Shown: piece by piece, positions 8,090-18,746 of the stretch
Position numbering within the stretch: the stretch's first letter is position 1
Layout: each line of letters starts with the position of its first letter
Source of the DNA: Deltaproteobacteria bacterium
Lineage (GTDB): Bacteria; Lernaellota; Lernaellaia; JACKCT01
Direction: 5' to 3'
DNA: 64,000 nt
Assembly (NCBI GenBank): GCA_027493875.1
Contig: JAOSJX010000002.1
Location: 62,001 to 126,000 of the forward strand
Translations under genes and position numbers: made by a program
The notes under the pieces: generated by a model
The model's input: the letters and a program-made list of their open reading frames with translations, nothing else
Database searches by the model: none
Told to the model about the DNA's origin: nothing

Positions 8090-9561
8090 ATGAGCGTCGA
8101 ACCGAACAAAGAGCAATTTCTGAAGCGCTGCGCGCACGGCAACCTGATCCCCGTGTACGCGCGCCTGCACGACGATCTGGACACGCCCGTTTCCGCCTAT
8201 ATGACGCTCGCCCGCGAGCCCGGCGCCTTTCTCCTCGAGTCCGTCGAGGGAGGAAGCCATATCGGACGCTACTCCTTTATCGGCCTCCAACCCGCGGTGG
8301 TCGTCAAAGGAAAAAACGGCGTCGCGGAAATCCGCCGCGGAGGAAACGTTGAGACCCGCGAGTACGGCGACGATCCGCTCGCCGTCATCGCCTCCCTCTT
8401 CGCCGATGATAAGCCCGTGCCCGACCCGCACCTGCCGCCCTTCGTCGGCGGCGCCGTCGGATACCTGAGCTACGACGTCGCCCGTCACTTCGAGCGCCTG
8501 CCCGCCACGGCGCCGGACGACCTCGGCTTGCCGGATATGATCTTCGTCGTCCCGGAAATCGTCGTGGCCTTCGACCGCGTCACGCATCTCCTCACGGTCG
8601 GCACCTACGCCCGCGTCGAGGACGATCCCGAGGCGGCGTACGAAAAGGCTCGCGCCCGAGTGGAGCGCGTCGTGCGCGACCTGCAAACGAGCACCGTCAA
8701 ACGCCCGCTGCGCGAGGACGACGGCGGCCCGCCGCTCGGCATCACCAGCAACTTCACACGCGAGGAATTCGAGCAGGCCGTTCGCCCCGCCAAGGAATAT
8801 ATTTTCGCCGGCGACATTCTCCGGCCGTCCTCTCCCAGCGGTACGAAGCCGACTACGAGGGCGATCCCTTCGACCTCTACCGCCGCCTGCGCACCACGAA
8901 CCCCTCGCCCTACATGTTTTTTCTCGATTTCGACGAAATGAAACTGATCGGCGCCTCGCCGGAGGTGCACGTCAAAGTGCAGGGCGACCGCGTTTCGCTC
9001 CGGCCCATCGCCGGTACGCGTCCGCGCGGCGCGACCGAGGCCGACGACGCCGCGCTCGCCGACGATCTGCTCGCCGATGAAAAAGAACGCGCCGAACACG
9101 TCATGCTCGTCGACCTCGGGCGCAACGATCTGTCGCGCGTCTGCCGGGCCGGTACCGTCGACGTCACGCAATTCATGACCGTCGAGCGCTACTCCCACGT
9201 GATGCACATCGTCTCCAACGTGGAAGGCCGGCTCGAGGACGGACGCAGTGCCTTCGACGTCGTGCGCGCCACGTTTCCGGCGGGCACGGTCTCGGGCGCG
9301 CCGAAAGTCCGGGCGATGGAAATCATCGAGGAGCTCGAGCCCGCGCGCCGCGGTCCCTACGCCGGCATCGTCGGGTACTTCAGCAATGCCGGCAATCTGG
9401 ACTCGTGCATCACGATCCGCACGATCCTGATCAAAAACCGCCGCGCGTACGTCCAGGCCGGCGCGGGGATCGTGGCCGATTCCGATCCCGGCCGCGAATA
9501 CGAGGAAACGCGCAACAAAGCCATGGTTCTGCTGCGGGCGTTGGGCCACGCGGAGGATTAG
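8090..9561 (+). CDS. trpE: Anthranilate synthase component I
   Basis: Converts chorismate plus ammonia or glutamine to anthranilate, the first committed step to tryptophan, together with the TrpG part of the next gene. The N-terminal region has LLESVEGG and GRYSFIG, the usual Trp feedback-binding elements. The chorismate-binding half contains [17 protein letters not shown] and [15 protein letters not shown], all family signatures. The frame breaks near 8826: restoring one A gives [11 protein letters not shown], the expected core motif. The ATG at 8090 is chosen because homology begins there and the candidate attenuator lies just upstream; the open frame itself extends further. Repaired length is about 491 residues, normal for TrpE. 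The stop at 9559-9561 is one base from the GTG of trpGD. Confidence 0.93.
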
Positions 9562-9562
9562 C

Positions 9563-11160
9563 GTGCTGCTGCTGATCGATAACTACGACTCCTTCGTCTA
9601 CAATCTGGCGCACTATTTCCGCCAGGAAGGCGAAGAGGTTCGCGTGGTCCGTAACGACGCCGTGACGCTGGACGACATCGCGGCGATGCGTCCCGACTTC
9701 ATCGTCGTCTCGCCCGGTCCGGGCGCGCCGATTGACGCCGGGATTTCCGTCGAAGCGATCCGCCGCTTCGCGCCCGAGATCCCGATTCTCGGTGTCTGCC
9801 TCGGCCATCAGGCGATCGGCGAAGCCTTCGGCGGACGCATCGTCCGCGCTAAAAATGTAATGCACGGCAAAACGTCCGACATATCCCACGATGGGCAAAC
9901 GCTCTTCGCGGGCGTGGAACAGCCGCTCAAAGTCACGCGCTACCATTCGCTCGTCATCGAAAAATCGAGCGTTCCGGACGATCTCGAAATCGTCGCGATC
10001 TCGCCCGACGACGAAATTATGGCCGTGCGGCACAAAAATACCGCACCTGGGGCGTGCAGTTTCACCCCGAATCGATCATGACCGTCCACGGCCGCCGTCT
10101 CTGCAAAAACTTCCTCACCGGCGGACGCAAGCGTCTGCTCATCCGCGAAGCGCTCGACCGCGTTATGAGCGGAGATGACCTCGCCCGCGACGAGGCGGAG
10201 GACGTGATGGAGGACATCATGTCCGGCGTCGCGACGCCCGCACAGATCGCCGCGTGGCTCGTCGCCATGCGGAACAAAGGGGAAACGCCGGAGGAAATCG
10301 CGGCGTGCGTCGCGATTATGCGCCGTTTTGCCAAGCCCCTGCGCGCGCCGGAAGGAGTGATCCTCGACACGTGCGGCACCGGCGGCGATGGCGCGGGAAC
10401 CTTCAACATCTCCACCGTCGCGGCCCTTGTCGTCGCGGGTGCGGGCGTGCGCGTCGCGAAGCACGGCAACCGCTCGATCACCAGCAAATGTGGCAGCGCC
10501 GACGTCCTCACCGAACTCGCGGTCAACATCACCTGCCCCGCCGAACGCATGGAGCGCGCCCTGGCGAACGCGAACATCGGCTTTGCCTTCGCGCCGCTCT
10601 ACCATGGCGCCATGCGTCACGCGATCGGCCCCCGGCGCGAGATCGGCGTGCGAACGCTGTTCAACATGCTCGGCCCCATGACGAATCCCGCGGGCGCACG
10701 CCATCAGCTCATCGGCGTTTTCGAAAAACGGCTGACGCGATTTTTTGCCGACGTTCTGCATCTTCTCGGTTCGGAACGCGCGCTTGTCGTTCACGGCTCC
10801 GACGGGCTCGACGAAATCACGCTCACCGGACCGACATACGCCGCGGAATTGCGCGGCGGCAGCATCCGCGAGTTCGACATCGACCCGCGCGAATTTGGTT
10901 TGACGTTGTGCGATGCATCGGATTTGGCGGGCGGCTCGCCGTGGGAAAATAAATGCATTGCGCTCGAAATTCTGGATGGCGCGAAAGGGCCGAAACGCGA
11001 CATCGTCCTTCTCAACGCGGGCGCGGCGCTGTACGTTGCGGGCAACGCGGAGGACATTGCGGCGGGTATACGCTTAGCGGCTGACTCCATCGACGGCGGG
11101 CGCGCCCGCGCCGCATTGAACCGTCTCATCGAGGAAACACGGGATGACGAGCCTGCTTGA
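9563..11160 (+). CDS. trpGD: Fused glutamine amidotransferase / anthranilate phosphoribosyltransferase
   Basis: Two enzymes in one chain of about 533 residues. Residues 1-190 are TrpG, with LLIDNYDSFVYNL at the start, the catalytic Cys in GVCLGHQ and the catalytic His in QFHPES. It supplies ammonia to TrpE. The rest is TrpD, which joins anthranilate to PRPP, with DTCGTGGDG and KHGNRSITSKCGSADVL binding sites. One frame break lies near 10040 in an A run; adding one A gives RHKKYRTWGVQFHPES. The join itself (about 10080-10200) is one uninterrupted frame, so the fusion is not an artefact of that break. The start is GTG at 9563. The end overlaps trpC by 17 bp, indicating coupling. A TrpG-TrpD fusion is known from Escherichia coli and relatives. 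Confidence 0.92.
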
Positions 11161-11926
11161 TCAAATTTGCGAAAGCGTTCGGGCCGATCTCGAGCGGCGC
11201 AAGGCCGAGAGATCACAAGCCGACCTCGAAGCGGACTGCTACGCGGTCCCCACGCCGCGCGATTTCCAGGCGGTGCTGGAGCGGTCCAGATCGCTGGTTT
11301 TGATCGCCGAGGCGAAAAAAGCCTCGCCGTCCGCCGGCTTGCTCCAAGAAAACTACGATCCCGCGGCGCTGGCCAAAACGTATGAGGCCGCCGGCGCGAA
11401 AGCACTGTCCGTGTTGACCGAGCCGAGTTTTTTCCAGGGTTCGCTGGATCACCTGCGACAAGTGAAAGCGGCGACCGGCCTTCCCGTCCTGCGAAAAGAC
11501 TTTGTCCTCGACGACTATCAGATGTACGAAGCCTGCGCCGCGGAAGCCGATGCGGTCCTTCTCATCGCGCGTCTCCTCGACCAGAGCCAATTGTCCGACA
11601 TGGTCATGCTCGCGCACGAGCTGTCCGTCGCGGCGCTCGTCGAAGTGCATAACGATGCCGAACTCGAAGCCGCGCAACGTGCCGACGCACGCATCATCGG
11701 GATCAACAACCGCGATCTGGATACTCTTACGGTCGACCTGGAACTGACGAAGCGCCTCGCGCCGGTGGTGGACCGTCACCGCGTCGTCGTCAGCGAAAGC
11801 GGCATCCATTCGCGGGCGGATGCTCAGGTGGCATGGAACGCCGGCGCCAAAGGAATACTCGTCGGCGAAGCGCTCCTGCGGGCAGCCGATCCCGCCGCCG
11901 CGATCCGGGAGATTCTCCACGAATGA
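11144..11926 (+). CDS. trpC: Indole-3-glycerol phosphate synthase
   Basis: Intact, 260 residues. It closes the ring of CdRP to give indole-3-glycerol phosphate. A TIM barrel is evident, with the signature EAKKASPSAG (catalytic Lys and phosphate-binding residues), LRKDF (second catalytic Lys) and GINNRDL, and finally SESGIHSRAD and GILVGEALL, which form the phosphate site. It begins inside the end of trpGD and its TGA overlaps the ATG of trpF, so all three are translated together. Here TrpC and TrpF are separate proteins, unlike the fused form of enterobacteria. No frame break and no missing active-site residue were found. Confidence 0.95.
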   Translation: MTSLLDQICESVRADLERRKAERSQADLEADCYAVPTPRDFQAVLERSRSLVLIAEAKKASPSAGLLQENYDPAALAKTYEAAGAKALSVLTEPSFFQGSLDHLRQVKAATGLPVLRKDFVLDDYQMYEACAAEADAVLLIARLLDQSQLSDMVMLAHELSVAALVEVHNDAELEAAQRADARIIGINNRDLDTLTVDLELTKRLAPVVDRHRVVVSESGIHSRADAQVAWNAGAKGILVGEALLRAADPAAAIREILHE

Positions 11927-12549
11927 CCGAAACCGTTCACGTCAAAATTTGCGGGATTACGCGGCCGGAAGATGCGCTGGCCGCGGAAGAAGCCGGCGCC
12001 GACATGATCGGTTTCGTCTTCGCCGACTCGCCGCGCCGCGTCACTCCAGCCACAGCGGCAAGCATCGTGACGCAACTCAAACGCGCAAAAGCGGTCGGCG
12101 TGTTCGATCAGGACGACGTTGCGAATATTCGCGGGATTGTCGGCGACGTTGGCTTGTCGTTTATCCAACTGCACAAAATTGAAACGGCCGTGACGCCGAG
12201 CGATTTCGGCGTTCCCGTTTTTAAGGCCGTGAAAGGAAATCATCCGTTGTCCGCGGACGATGAAGAAATCGTCCGCTGGGACTACGTTCTCGTTGACGCT
12301 TCGGCTAACGGACGCTTCGGCGGCACAGGCCGCGCGTTCGATTGGGCCAACGCGATGGCCCTGTCAAATCGCGGCAAACCGCGCCTTATCGTCGCGGGCG
12401 GCCTGACACCGGACACCGTCGCCGATGCCGTCCGCGCGCTGAATCCGTGGGCGGTCGACGTGTCGTCCGGCGTCGAGGCTGCGCCCGGCGTCAAGGATCG
12501 GGCGCGCGTCGCGGCCTTCATCCGAAACGCGAAGGAAGCGCGCCGATGA
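11923..12549 (+). CDS. trpF: Phosphoribosylanthranilate isomerase
   Basis: Intact, 208 residues, starting at the ATG at 11923 that overlaps the trpC stop (ATGA). It isomerises phosphoribosyl anthranilate to Cd[14 protein letters not shown] carries the catalytic Cys, the [15 protein letters not shown] strand follows, and DYVLVDA with its Asp and GGTGRAFDW are typical. [12 protein letters not shown] and VDVSSGVE give the C-terminal phosphate-binding site. The frame extends upstream of the chosen start inside trpC, but homology begins at 11923. The TGA at 12547-12549 overlaps the ATG of trpB. Confidence 0.95.
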   Translation: MTETVHVKICGITRPEDALAAEEAGADMIGFVFADSPRRVTPATAASIVTQLKRAKAVGVFDQDDVANIRGIVGDVGLSFIQLHKIETAVTPSDFGVPVFKAVKGNHPLSADDEEIVRWDYVLVDASANGRFGGTGRAFDWANAMALSNRGKPRLIVAGGLTPDTVADAVRALNPWAVDVSSGVEAAPGVKDRARVAAFIRNAKEARR

Positions 12550-13726
12550 CGGAACGCTTCAAGCCCGGCTACTTCGGCGAATTCGGCGGTCGTTTCATCC
12601 CCGAAACGCTCATGGCGGCCACCGACGAGTTGGATCGCGAATTCACGAACGCGTGGAGTGACGAAACATTCCGCGCTGAGTTTCAAAATCTTTTGTCGGA
12701 ATATTGCGGCCGCCCGACGCCGCTGACTTTTGCCGGGCGTTTATCCGAGCGATTCCCCGGCGTGCGCATCTACCTCAAGCGCGAGGATCTCAATCACACC
12801 GGCTCCCACAAAATGAACAATACGATCGGCCAGGCGCTGCTCGCGCGGCGCATGGGCAAGAGACGCGTCATCGCGGAAACGGGGGCGGGCCAGCACGGCG
12901 TCGCCACCGCCACCGCGTGCGCGCTCTTCGGCATGGAATGCGTTGTGTATATGGGGTCCGAGGACGTGCGGCGGCAGTCGCTCAACGTCTTCCGCATGAA
13001 GCTGCTCGGCGCGGAAGTTCGCCCCGTCGAAGCCGGCTCCAAAACGCTGAAGGACGCAACCAACGAAGCGATCCGCGACTGGGTCACCAACCTCGAAACA
13101 ACGCACTACATCATCGGCTCGGTGGTCGGCCCGCACCCCTACCCCACCATGGTCCGCGAATTTCAGTCGGTCATTGGCCGCGAAGCACGCGGGCAGATTC
13201 TCGCCAAGGAAACGCGCCTCCCCGACACGATCGTCGCGTGCGTCGGCGGGGGAGCAACGCGATCGGGATTTTCCATCCGTTTATCGAGGACGATGGCGTC
13301 GCGCTCATCGGCGTGGAAGCCGGCGGCGACGGAACGCATCATTCCGCGAGCATCGGCCGCGGATCGCCCGGCATTCTCCACGGCGCGCGCAGCTTTCTCT
13401 TGCAAACCGACGACCACCAGATCGCCGCGACGCATTCCGTTGCCGCGGGCCTTGATTATCCCGGCGTCGGCCCGGAGCACGCGCATCTCGCCGCGTCCGG
13501 TCGCGCCACCTACGTTTCCATTACCGACGGCGAAGCGCTTGCGGCGTTCCGGACGCTCGCCGAAACTGAAGGCATCATCCCCGCGCTCGAGAGCGCGCAC
13601 GCCGTCGCGCACGCTGTGAAAATCGCGGAGACGGCCAAGGAAGGTTCCCTCATCATCATCAATGTTTCGGGCCGCGGCGACAAGGATACGGGCATCGCGG
13701 CGGACAATCTGGACGGCCTCTCATGA
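12546..13726 (+). CDS. trpB: Tryptophan synthase beta chain
   Basis: The PLP enzyme that condenses indole with serine, working in a TrpA2B2 complex. It opens with [15 protein letters not shown], a near-invariant TrpB start. HTGSHKMNN carries the PLP Lys, and [10 protein letters not shown] and GSEDVRRQ follow. The frame breaks near 13250 in a G run: adding one G restores VGGGSNAIG, the PLP phosphate-binding loop. The remaining C-terminal part includes [18 protein letters not shown] and NVSGRGDKD. Repaired length is about 393 residues, as expected for this family. It overlaps trpF by 4 bp and trpA by 4 bp. The broken phosphate loop would be lethal to activity if real, which argues for a sequencing indel. 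Confidence 0.94.
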
Positions 13727-14519
13727 GCCGTATCACGCGCGCCTTTCAAGACGCCGCCGACGCCGGCCGGAAAGTTTTCATCCCCTATTTCACCGCGGGT
13801 TACCCCAACGAAAAAGGATTTTCTCGCCGTCCTTCGCGCCGCCGCCGACGCGGGAGCCGGCATTCTGGAAATCGGCGTGCCGTTTTCCGATCCGATCGCG
13901 GACGGCCCGATCATTCAGGCATCGTCGGAAGCGGCGCTCAAAGCCGGCGTCACGCTGACGCGCGTTTTCGAGTTCGTCCGCGCGTTCCGCGAAACGTACG
14001 CCACCCCCCGTCGTCTTGATGGGATATGCCAATCCCTTTCACGGCTACGGTTGGGAACGGCTTGCAACGGACGCCGCGGGATGCGGCGCCGACGGCGTGA
14101 TTATTCCGGACTTACCGCCGGAAGACGCGGAAGACTGGATCGCCGCGGCGCGTGCCTACAACCTCGACACGATTTTTCTCGCGGCGACGACGAGCCCCGA
14201 CGCGCGCCTCGAACGCATTGCCGGTGTCTGCACCGGCTATCTCTATTTCGTAACGCGCCTCGGCGTGACCGGCGTCGGCCAAACGCCTTCGGAAACGCTC
14301 GGCGCAATGATCGATCGCGCGCGCCGTTTCACGAGGTTGCCGATCGCGGCCGGTTTTGGGATTTCCGAGCCGGATCACGCGCGGCGGGTATGCGCCCGCG
14401 CCGACGCGGCGATTGTCGGCAGCGCCTTGGTCAAACTGATTTCGGAATCGGCGGACTCGCCCGATCTTGTAGAATGGGTCGGCGCCTACTGCGCAGCGAT
14501 GGCGCAAGCCTGCGCCTAA
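13723..14519 (+). CDS. trpA: Tryptophan synthase alpha chain
   Basis: Cleaves indole-3-glycerol phosphate to indole, passed to TrpB. Signatures are [28 protein letters not shown] (catalytic Glu and Asp) and [13 protein letters not shown], with [11 protein letters not shown] and [12 protein letters not shown] for phosphate binding. Two frame breaks lie near 13818 (AAAAAGGATTTT, one G too many) and near 14010 (CCCCCC, one C too many). Repaired length is about 265 residues, normal. The start overlaps the trpB stop (ATGA). It is the last gene of the trp operon, and the stop is only 4 bp from the end of the convergent phosphorylase gene. Confidence 0.93.
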
Positions 14520-14523
14520 AGCG

Positions 14524-17081
14524 TCATCCCCACCGGATAAGCGGGAGGGCGTGGGGAAACGGGCGAAGAGCTCGTTGAACGGAATCACCCGAACGCCGAT
14601 GCCGTGCTGACCCACGCCGGCACACCGGTAACGCCCTTCGTAGCGAAACCGACGGCCACCCAGATCTTCCGCCAGATTCATCTTTGTCACGACGCCGTTT
14701 TGAAACTCGTGATTCTCGTCCAGTAAACCACCGTAAATTTCCACATGAACGTCTTCGGGGCGGACGGCGCCGAGCGCCACGATCGCTTTCACGTCGATCT
14801 CCTCGTCCGTGAAGTGAATGTCTTTTCCGTTCGCCTCGACGTTCCTCGATCCTCACGTCGTTCCAGTTTTCCCGCGTATGCAAGCGGTAGCGCGTGTACG
14901 CGCGGCTCGCGCCGAAATTGTCCGCCGCCAACTTCTCGTAATACTCTTTGGCGGGACGGTAGAGCGTCTCCACATATTGCTGCACCATACGATCCGTATT
15001 GAACATCGGGCATAAATGCTTCATGGAGGTCTTCATCATGGCGATCCAGGAGCGCGGCAAGCCGTCCTTGGTGCGTTTGTAGAATGTCGGAACGATTTCT
15101 TTCTCCAGAAGATCGTAAAGCGCGTTGGACTCGACGTCGTCCTGGTATTCCGCCTTTTCATAAACTTCGCCGGCCCCGACCGCCCAGCCGTACTCCGGCC
15201 CGTACGCTTCCGCCCACCATCCGTCGAGCACACTGCAATTCAGGGCCCCGTTCACCAGCGCCTTCATGCCGCTCGTCCCGCTGGCTTCGAGCGGACGCCG
15301 AGGCGTGTTCAACCAGAGGTCCACGCCCGTTACCAGATCCCGCGCCACGCCGAGATCGTAGTTTTCGAGAAAAACGATCTTGTCGCGCATCCCGGGCCGC
15401 CGCGCGAAATGGACGATGTCCTTAATATAGGATTTCGCGGCCTCGTCCGCCGGGTGCGCCTTCCCGGAAAAGATGATCTGCACGGGACGGTCCGCGTCGT
15501 TGAGAATTTTCTCAAGACGCTCGGGATCGCGGAACAACAGCGTCGCGCGTTTATACGTGGCGAAGCGCCGCGCAAATCCGATCGTCAGCGCCCGCGGATC
15601 GAGCACTTCGGCGGCTTCCTCGATTTCCTCGGGCAACGCGCTGCGCGCCCGGAGTTGCTGGGCCAGCCGTTTGCGCGCGTGCGCCACGAGCCGTTCGCGC
15701 CGGCGTTCGTGCGTGCGCCAGAACTCCGTGTCGGGAATGCGGTCCACCGCCTCCCACACCTTCGCGTTCGAGGTTTCGAGCATCCATTGCTCGGAGAGAT
15801 AGCGCGTCAGAAGACCCATCATGTCCGACGACGCCCAACTCTCCAGGTGCACGCCGTTGGTCACGTGCAATATCGGAACTTCGTCCGTGGGGATGTCCGG
15901 AAAACTCGCGGAAAACAGCTTCTGGCTGACCTCGGCGTGCAGCCTGGAAACCGCGTTGATGGTGGAGGTATTCCGCAGCGCGAAGATCGCCATGTTGAAG
16001 CGCGTTTCCTGCTCGTCCGCCGCGTGGCGGGCCAACCGCATCAGGCGATCGACGTCGATCCCCAACTCCTTCGCATACTCCGCAAAATATTTTTGAACGA
16101 GATCCCGCGAAAACAGATCGAACCCCGCCGGGACGGCGGTGTGCGTCGTGAAGACATTCCCCCGGCGCAGGCCGTCCGCGCCTGATGGAAATCCAGATCC
16201 GTTTCCTTCATCAGCTGGCGGACACGCTCCAAAACGAGAAACGCCGAGTGCCCTTCGTTCATGTGATACACGGTCGGCCGGATGCCCAATGTCCGAAGCA
16301 TCCTCGCGCCGCCGATTCCTAGAATAATTTCCTGCCGGATCCGCGTTTCCGTATCGCCGCCGTAAAGACGGCCCGTAACGGTCCGCAGACCGTCGGCGTT
16401 GTCCGGCCGGTTCGTATCCAGCAGGTACAACGTGATGCGTCCGACTTGAACGCTCCACGCCTGCACCCTCACGTTCTCGCCCGCCAGATCGACCTCGATC
16501 ATCACGCGTTCACCCGATGCGTCGCGCACCGGTTTGAGCGGCAGGTTATACGGGTCGTTAACGACGTAGGTTTCCTGTTGCCAGCCGTCCACATTCAGGT
16601 ATTGGGAGAGATAACCGCGCCGGTAAAACAACCCTATCCCGACGAGCGGCAAGCCGAGATCGCTCGCCGATTTCAGGTGATCGCCCGACAACACGCCGAG
16701 GCCGCCCGAGTAGATGCGCAGCGCCTCGTGCAGTCCGTACTCCATCGAGAAATAGGCGAATTGTATGCCGTCGGGTTTTCCGTATTTGCGCGCGTACCAC
16801 GGCTCCGCGTCCATGTACCGGCGGAAGTGACCGTACACGCCGCGCATATGCTCCAGGAATCCCTCGTCTTGGCGCAATTCGTTCAGCCGTTTTTGGGGAA
16901 CAAGCCCGAGGAAGTGGACGGGGTTGTGGCTGGATTTCGACCAAAGCTCGTCGTCGATGCGCCGGAAAAGGTCCACGGCCTGATGATTCCATGTCCACCA
17001 GATGTTGTAGGCCAGTTCGTTCAGCGGCGCGATTTCCTCGGGAATCCGAGGGGATACCTGCAAACTCAGCACATGGCGCAT
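14524..17081 (-). CDS. glgP: Alpha-glucan (glycogen) phosphorylase
   Basis: Phosphorolyses alpha-1,4-glucans to glucose 1-phosphate in the cytoplasm. The N-terminal part (ELAYNIWWTWN, FSMEYGLHE, SGGLGVLSGDHLKSASDLG) and VFTTHTAVPAG identify the long-branch alpha-glucan phosphorylase family (GT35) of about 850 residues. GFARRFATYKRATLL and the PLP-Lys loop EASGTSGMKALVNGALN are present. Three frame breaks occur, near 16170, near 14840 and near 14550. The last, in a CCCC run, restores the C-terminus HALPLIRWG. The ATG at 17081 is preceded by GGGGAG; an in-frame TTG lies 9 bp upstream. No other glycogen gene is adjacent, so its physiological partner is not evident here. Confidence 0.92.
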
Positions 17082-17150
17082 GGCACGCAAACTCCCCGAT
17101 TTGAACGACGCCGCACGTTAAACGGATCGCCCGCCTTTCGCAATCGTCCG

Positions 17151-17179
17151 TTGCTTGGGTCACGGCGCGGTGATAAGTT
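17151..17179 (+). promoter_or_regulatory. Candidate promoter for membrane glycosyltransferase gene
   Basis: TTGCTT at 17151-17156, a 17-bp spacer and TAAGTT at 17174-17179, 20 bp before the ATG at 17200, in the divergent gap with the phosphorylase gene. Confidence 0.35.
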
Positions 17180-17199
17180 CGCGGCCCACGTGGCGGACC

Positions 17200-18740
17200 A
17201 TGGCGGCGAACGACGAACACAATCCCGGAATTCCAAGAATCTTCGCGGTGTTGTGCGCCTTGACGGCGCTGGCCCCGGCGGCGTTTTTCGTCTGGCGATT
17301 TCCCCCGCGCGCCGTCTTTCCCGCGCACCTCGAAATCATGGAAGGGCAGATGCTCTTTCAGGCCTGGCGCGTCGCCCAGGGCGAGCCGCTCTACGTCGAG
17401 CCGTCGCTCGACGCGATCTCTCCTCCCTATTTTCCGCTTTATTTCTACGCCGTGGCACTGCTCATCAAGCTGGCCGGCCCCGGATGGTGGACCGGGCGGC
17501 TTGTTTCTTTTTTGTCGGCGATCGGAGCCGGCGCGCTTTTTTTACGTCGTCGGGCGAAAAAGAGTCCGGCCGCCGCGCCTTCGGACTTGTCGTTGCCGGC
17601 CTCTTTTTCGGCACCTACGGGCTGACGGGCGCTTATTGGGATCTCTTTCGCGTCGACTCGCTCCCTCTCTTCCTTGGGTTCGCGGCCTTCGTTGTCGCGG
17701 TGTACCGCCCCGACGCGCGCGGCGCGCTGTTGTCCGCGCTGCTCGTCTTCCTTTCGATCATGGGCAAACAAAGCCAGCTATTTCTCGTCCCGGTTTGCGC
17801 CATCGCCGCGGGACGGCAACGCTTTCGGTGGGGCGCCGTTCATCTCGCGGTCTCCCTGGCGCTCACCGCCGCCGCGGTCGCCGCGCTCAACGCCGCCACG
17901 AACGGCTGGTTCATCAAGTACACGATCGGCATGGTGTCGGACCATCAAGTTCTCACCGCACGTTACAAGGAATTTCCGATCATCATGCTCAGGAACTTTT
18001 TCCTGCCCTTTGCGGCCGTTTTCATTTACGGCGCTTATCTTCTCGTTACGAAACGGTTTGGCGAATTTTTCCGGGAGCCGTGGTTCTACTTCATCGGAGC
18101 CTCGCTGATCGCGTCGCTGGCGATCTGGCGCTACAACGGCGCGTACCTCAACTCGTTCATCCCCGGGGCGATGGCCATGGTCGCCGGTTTTGCGGTCGCC
18201 GCGCCGAGGCTTTGGATGCTGGTCCGCGGCGAGGTTCACGGCGAACGGCGGATCGCCGCCGGCCTTCTTTCCATGATCGCGGTCGCCGTGATGCTCTGGG
18301 CGCAGGATTTTCCCAATGCGCTCAGTGCGCCGCTCTGGAAACAGGTACCAAGCAAGGAACATCGCCAAACCGCGCGGCGCTTCAATAAATTCATCAAGAA
18401 CTATCCCGGCGTCGTGATCCTCCCCTTCCACACGCTGCCGTCAAATCCCGATTGGCGGTTACCGCACAACGTCGGCCTTCGCGACCTCCAAGGCAGCGAT
18501 TGGGGACGCCGTTACCATCGCGGCCTCCTCAAAGAGCTCAAGGAACGGCGCATCGACGCGTTCATCTTCAAAGGCGGGCGTATCCCCTGGCGCTTCCGGG
18601 CGATTCTCAAGGATTACAAACGTCAACGACTGCCGCGCGAGTTGCGGGCCGATCCGGGGCCGCTCACCCCGTGGCCGAAATGGATCTATACGCGGAAAGA
18701 CGCGGACAAGCCGGCGCCCCCAAAAGCCGACGAAACATAG
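17200..18740 (+). CDS. Polytopic membrane protein, GT39-like glycosyltransferase
   Basis: About 513 residues when repaired. A short cytoplasmic start, a first membrane helix and then HLEIMEGQMLFQAWRV with YVEPSLDAISPPYFPLYFY resemble the first periplasmic loop of GT39/ArnT-type polyprenol-dependent glycosyltransferases, where acidic residues act in catalysis. Some 8-10 hydrophobic segments follow, then a soluble C-terminal domain of about 130 residues (from roughly 18340). Two frame breaks lie in a T run (near 17535) and an A run (near 17565), each with one base too many. The gene is divergent from glgP and convergent with the next membrane gene (6-bp gap). The donor is probably a lipid-linked sugar by family analogy. 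Acceptor unknown. Confidence 0.65.
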
Positions 18741-18746
18741 GCGAGC

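Noticed and set aside
8826-14010. trp genes as decayed pseudogenes
   Set aside because: Each break is a single base in or near a homopolymer, all catalytic motifs are intact after repair, and neighbouring trpC and trpF are fully open.
15016-16185. Plus-strand ORF of 389 codons within the phosphorylase gene
   Set aside because: Antisense to conserved GlgP motifs; Arg/His/Gly-rich shadow without homology.
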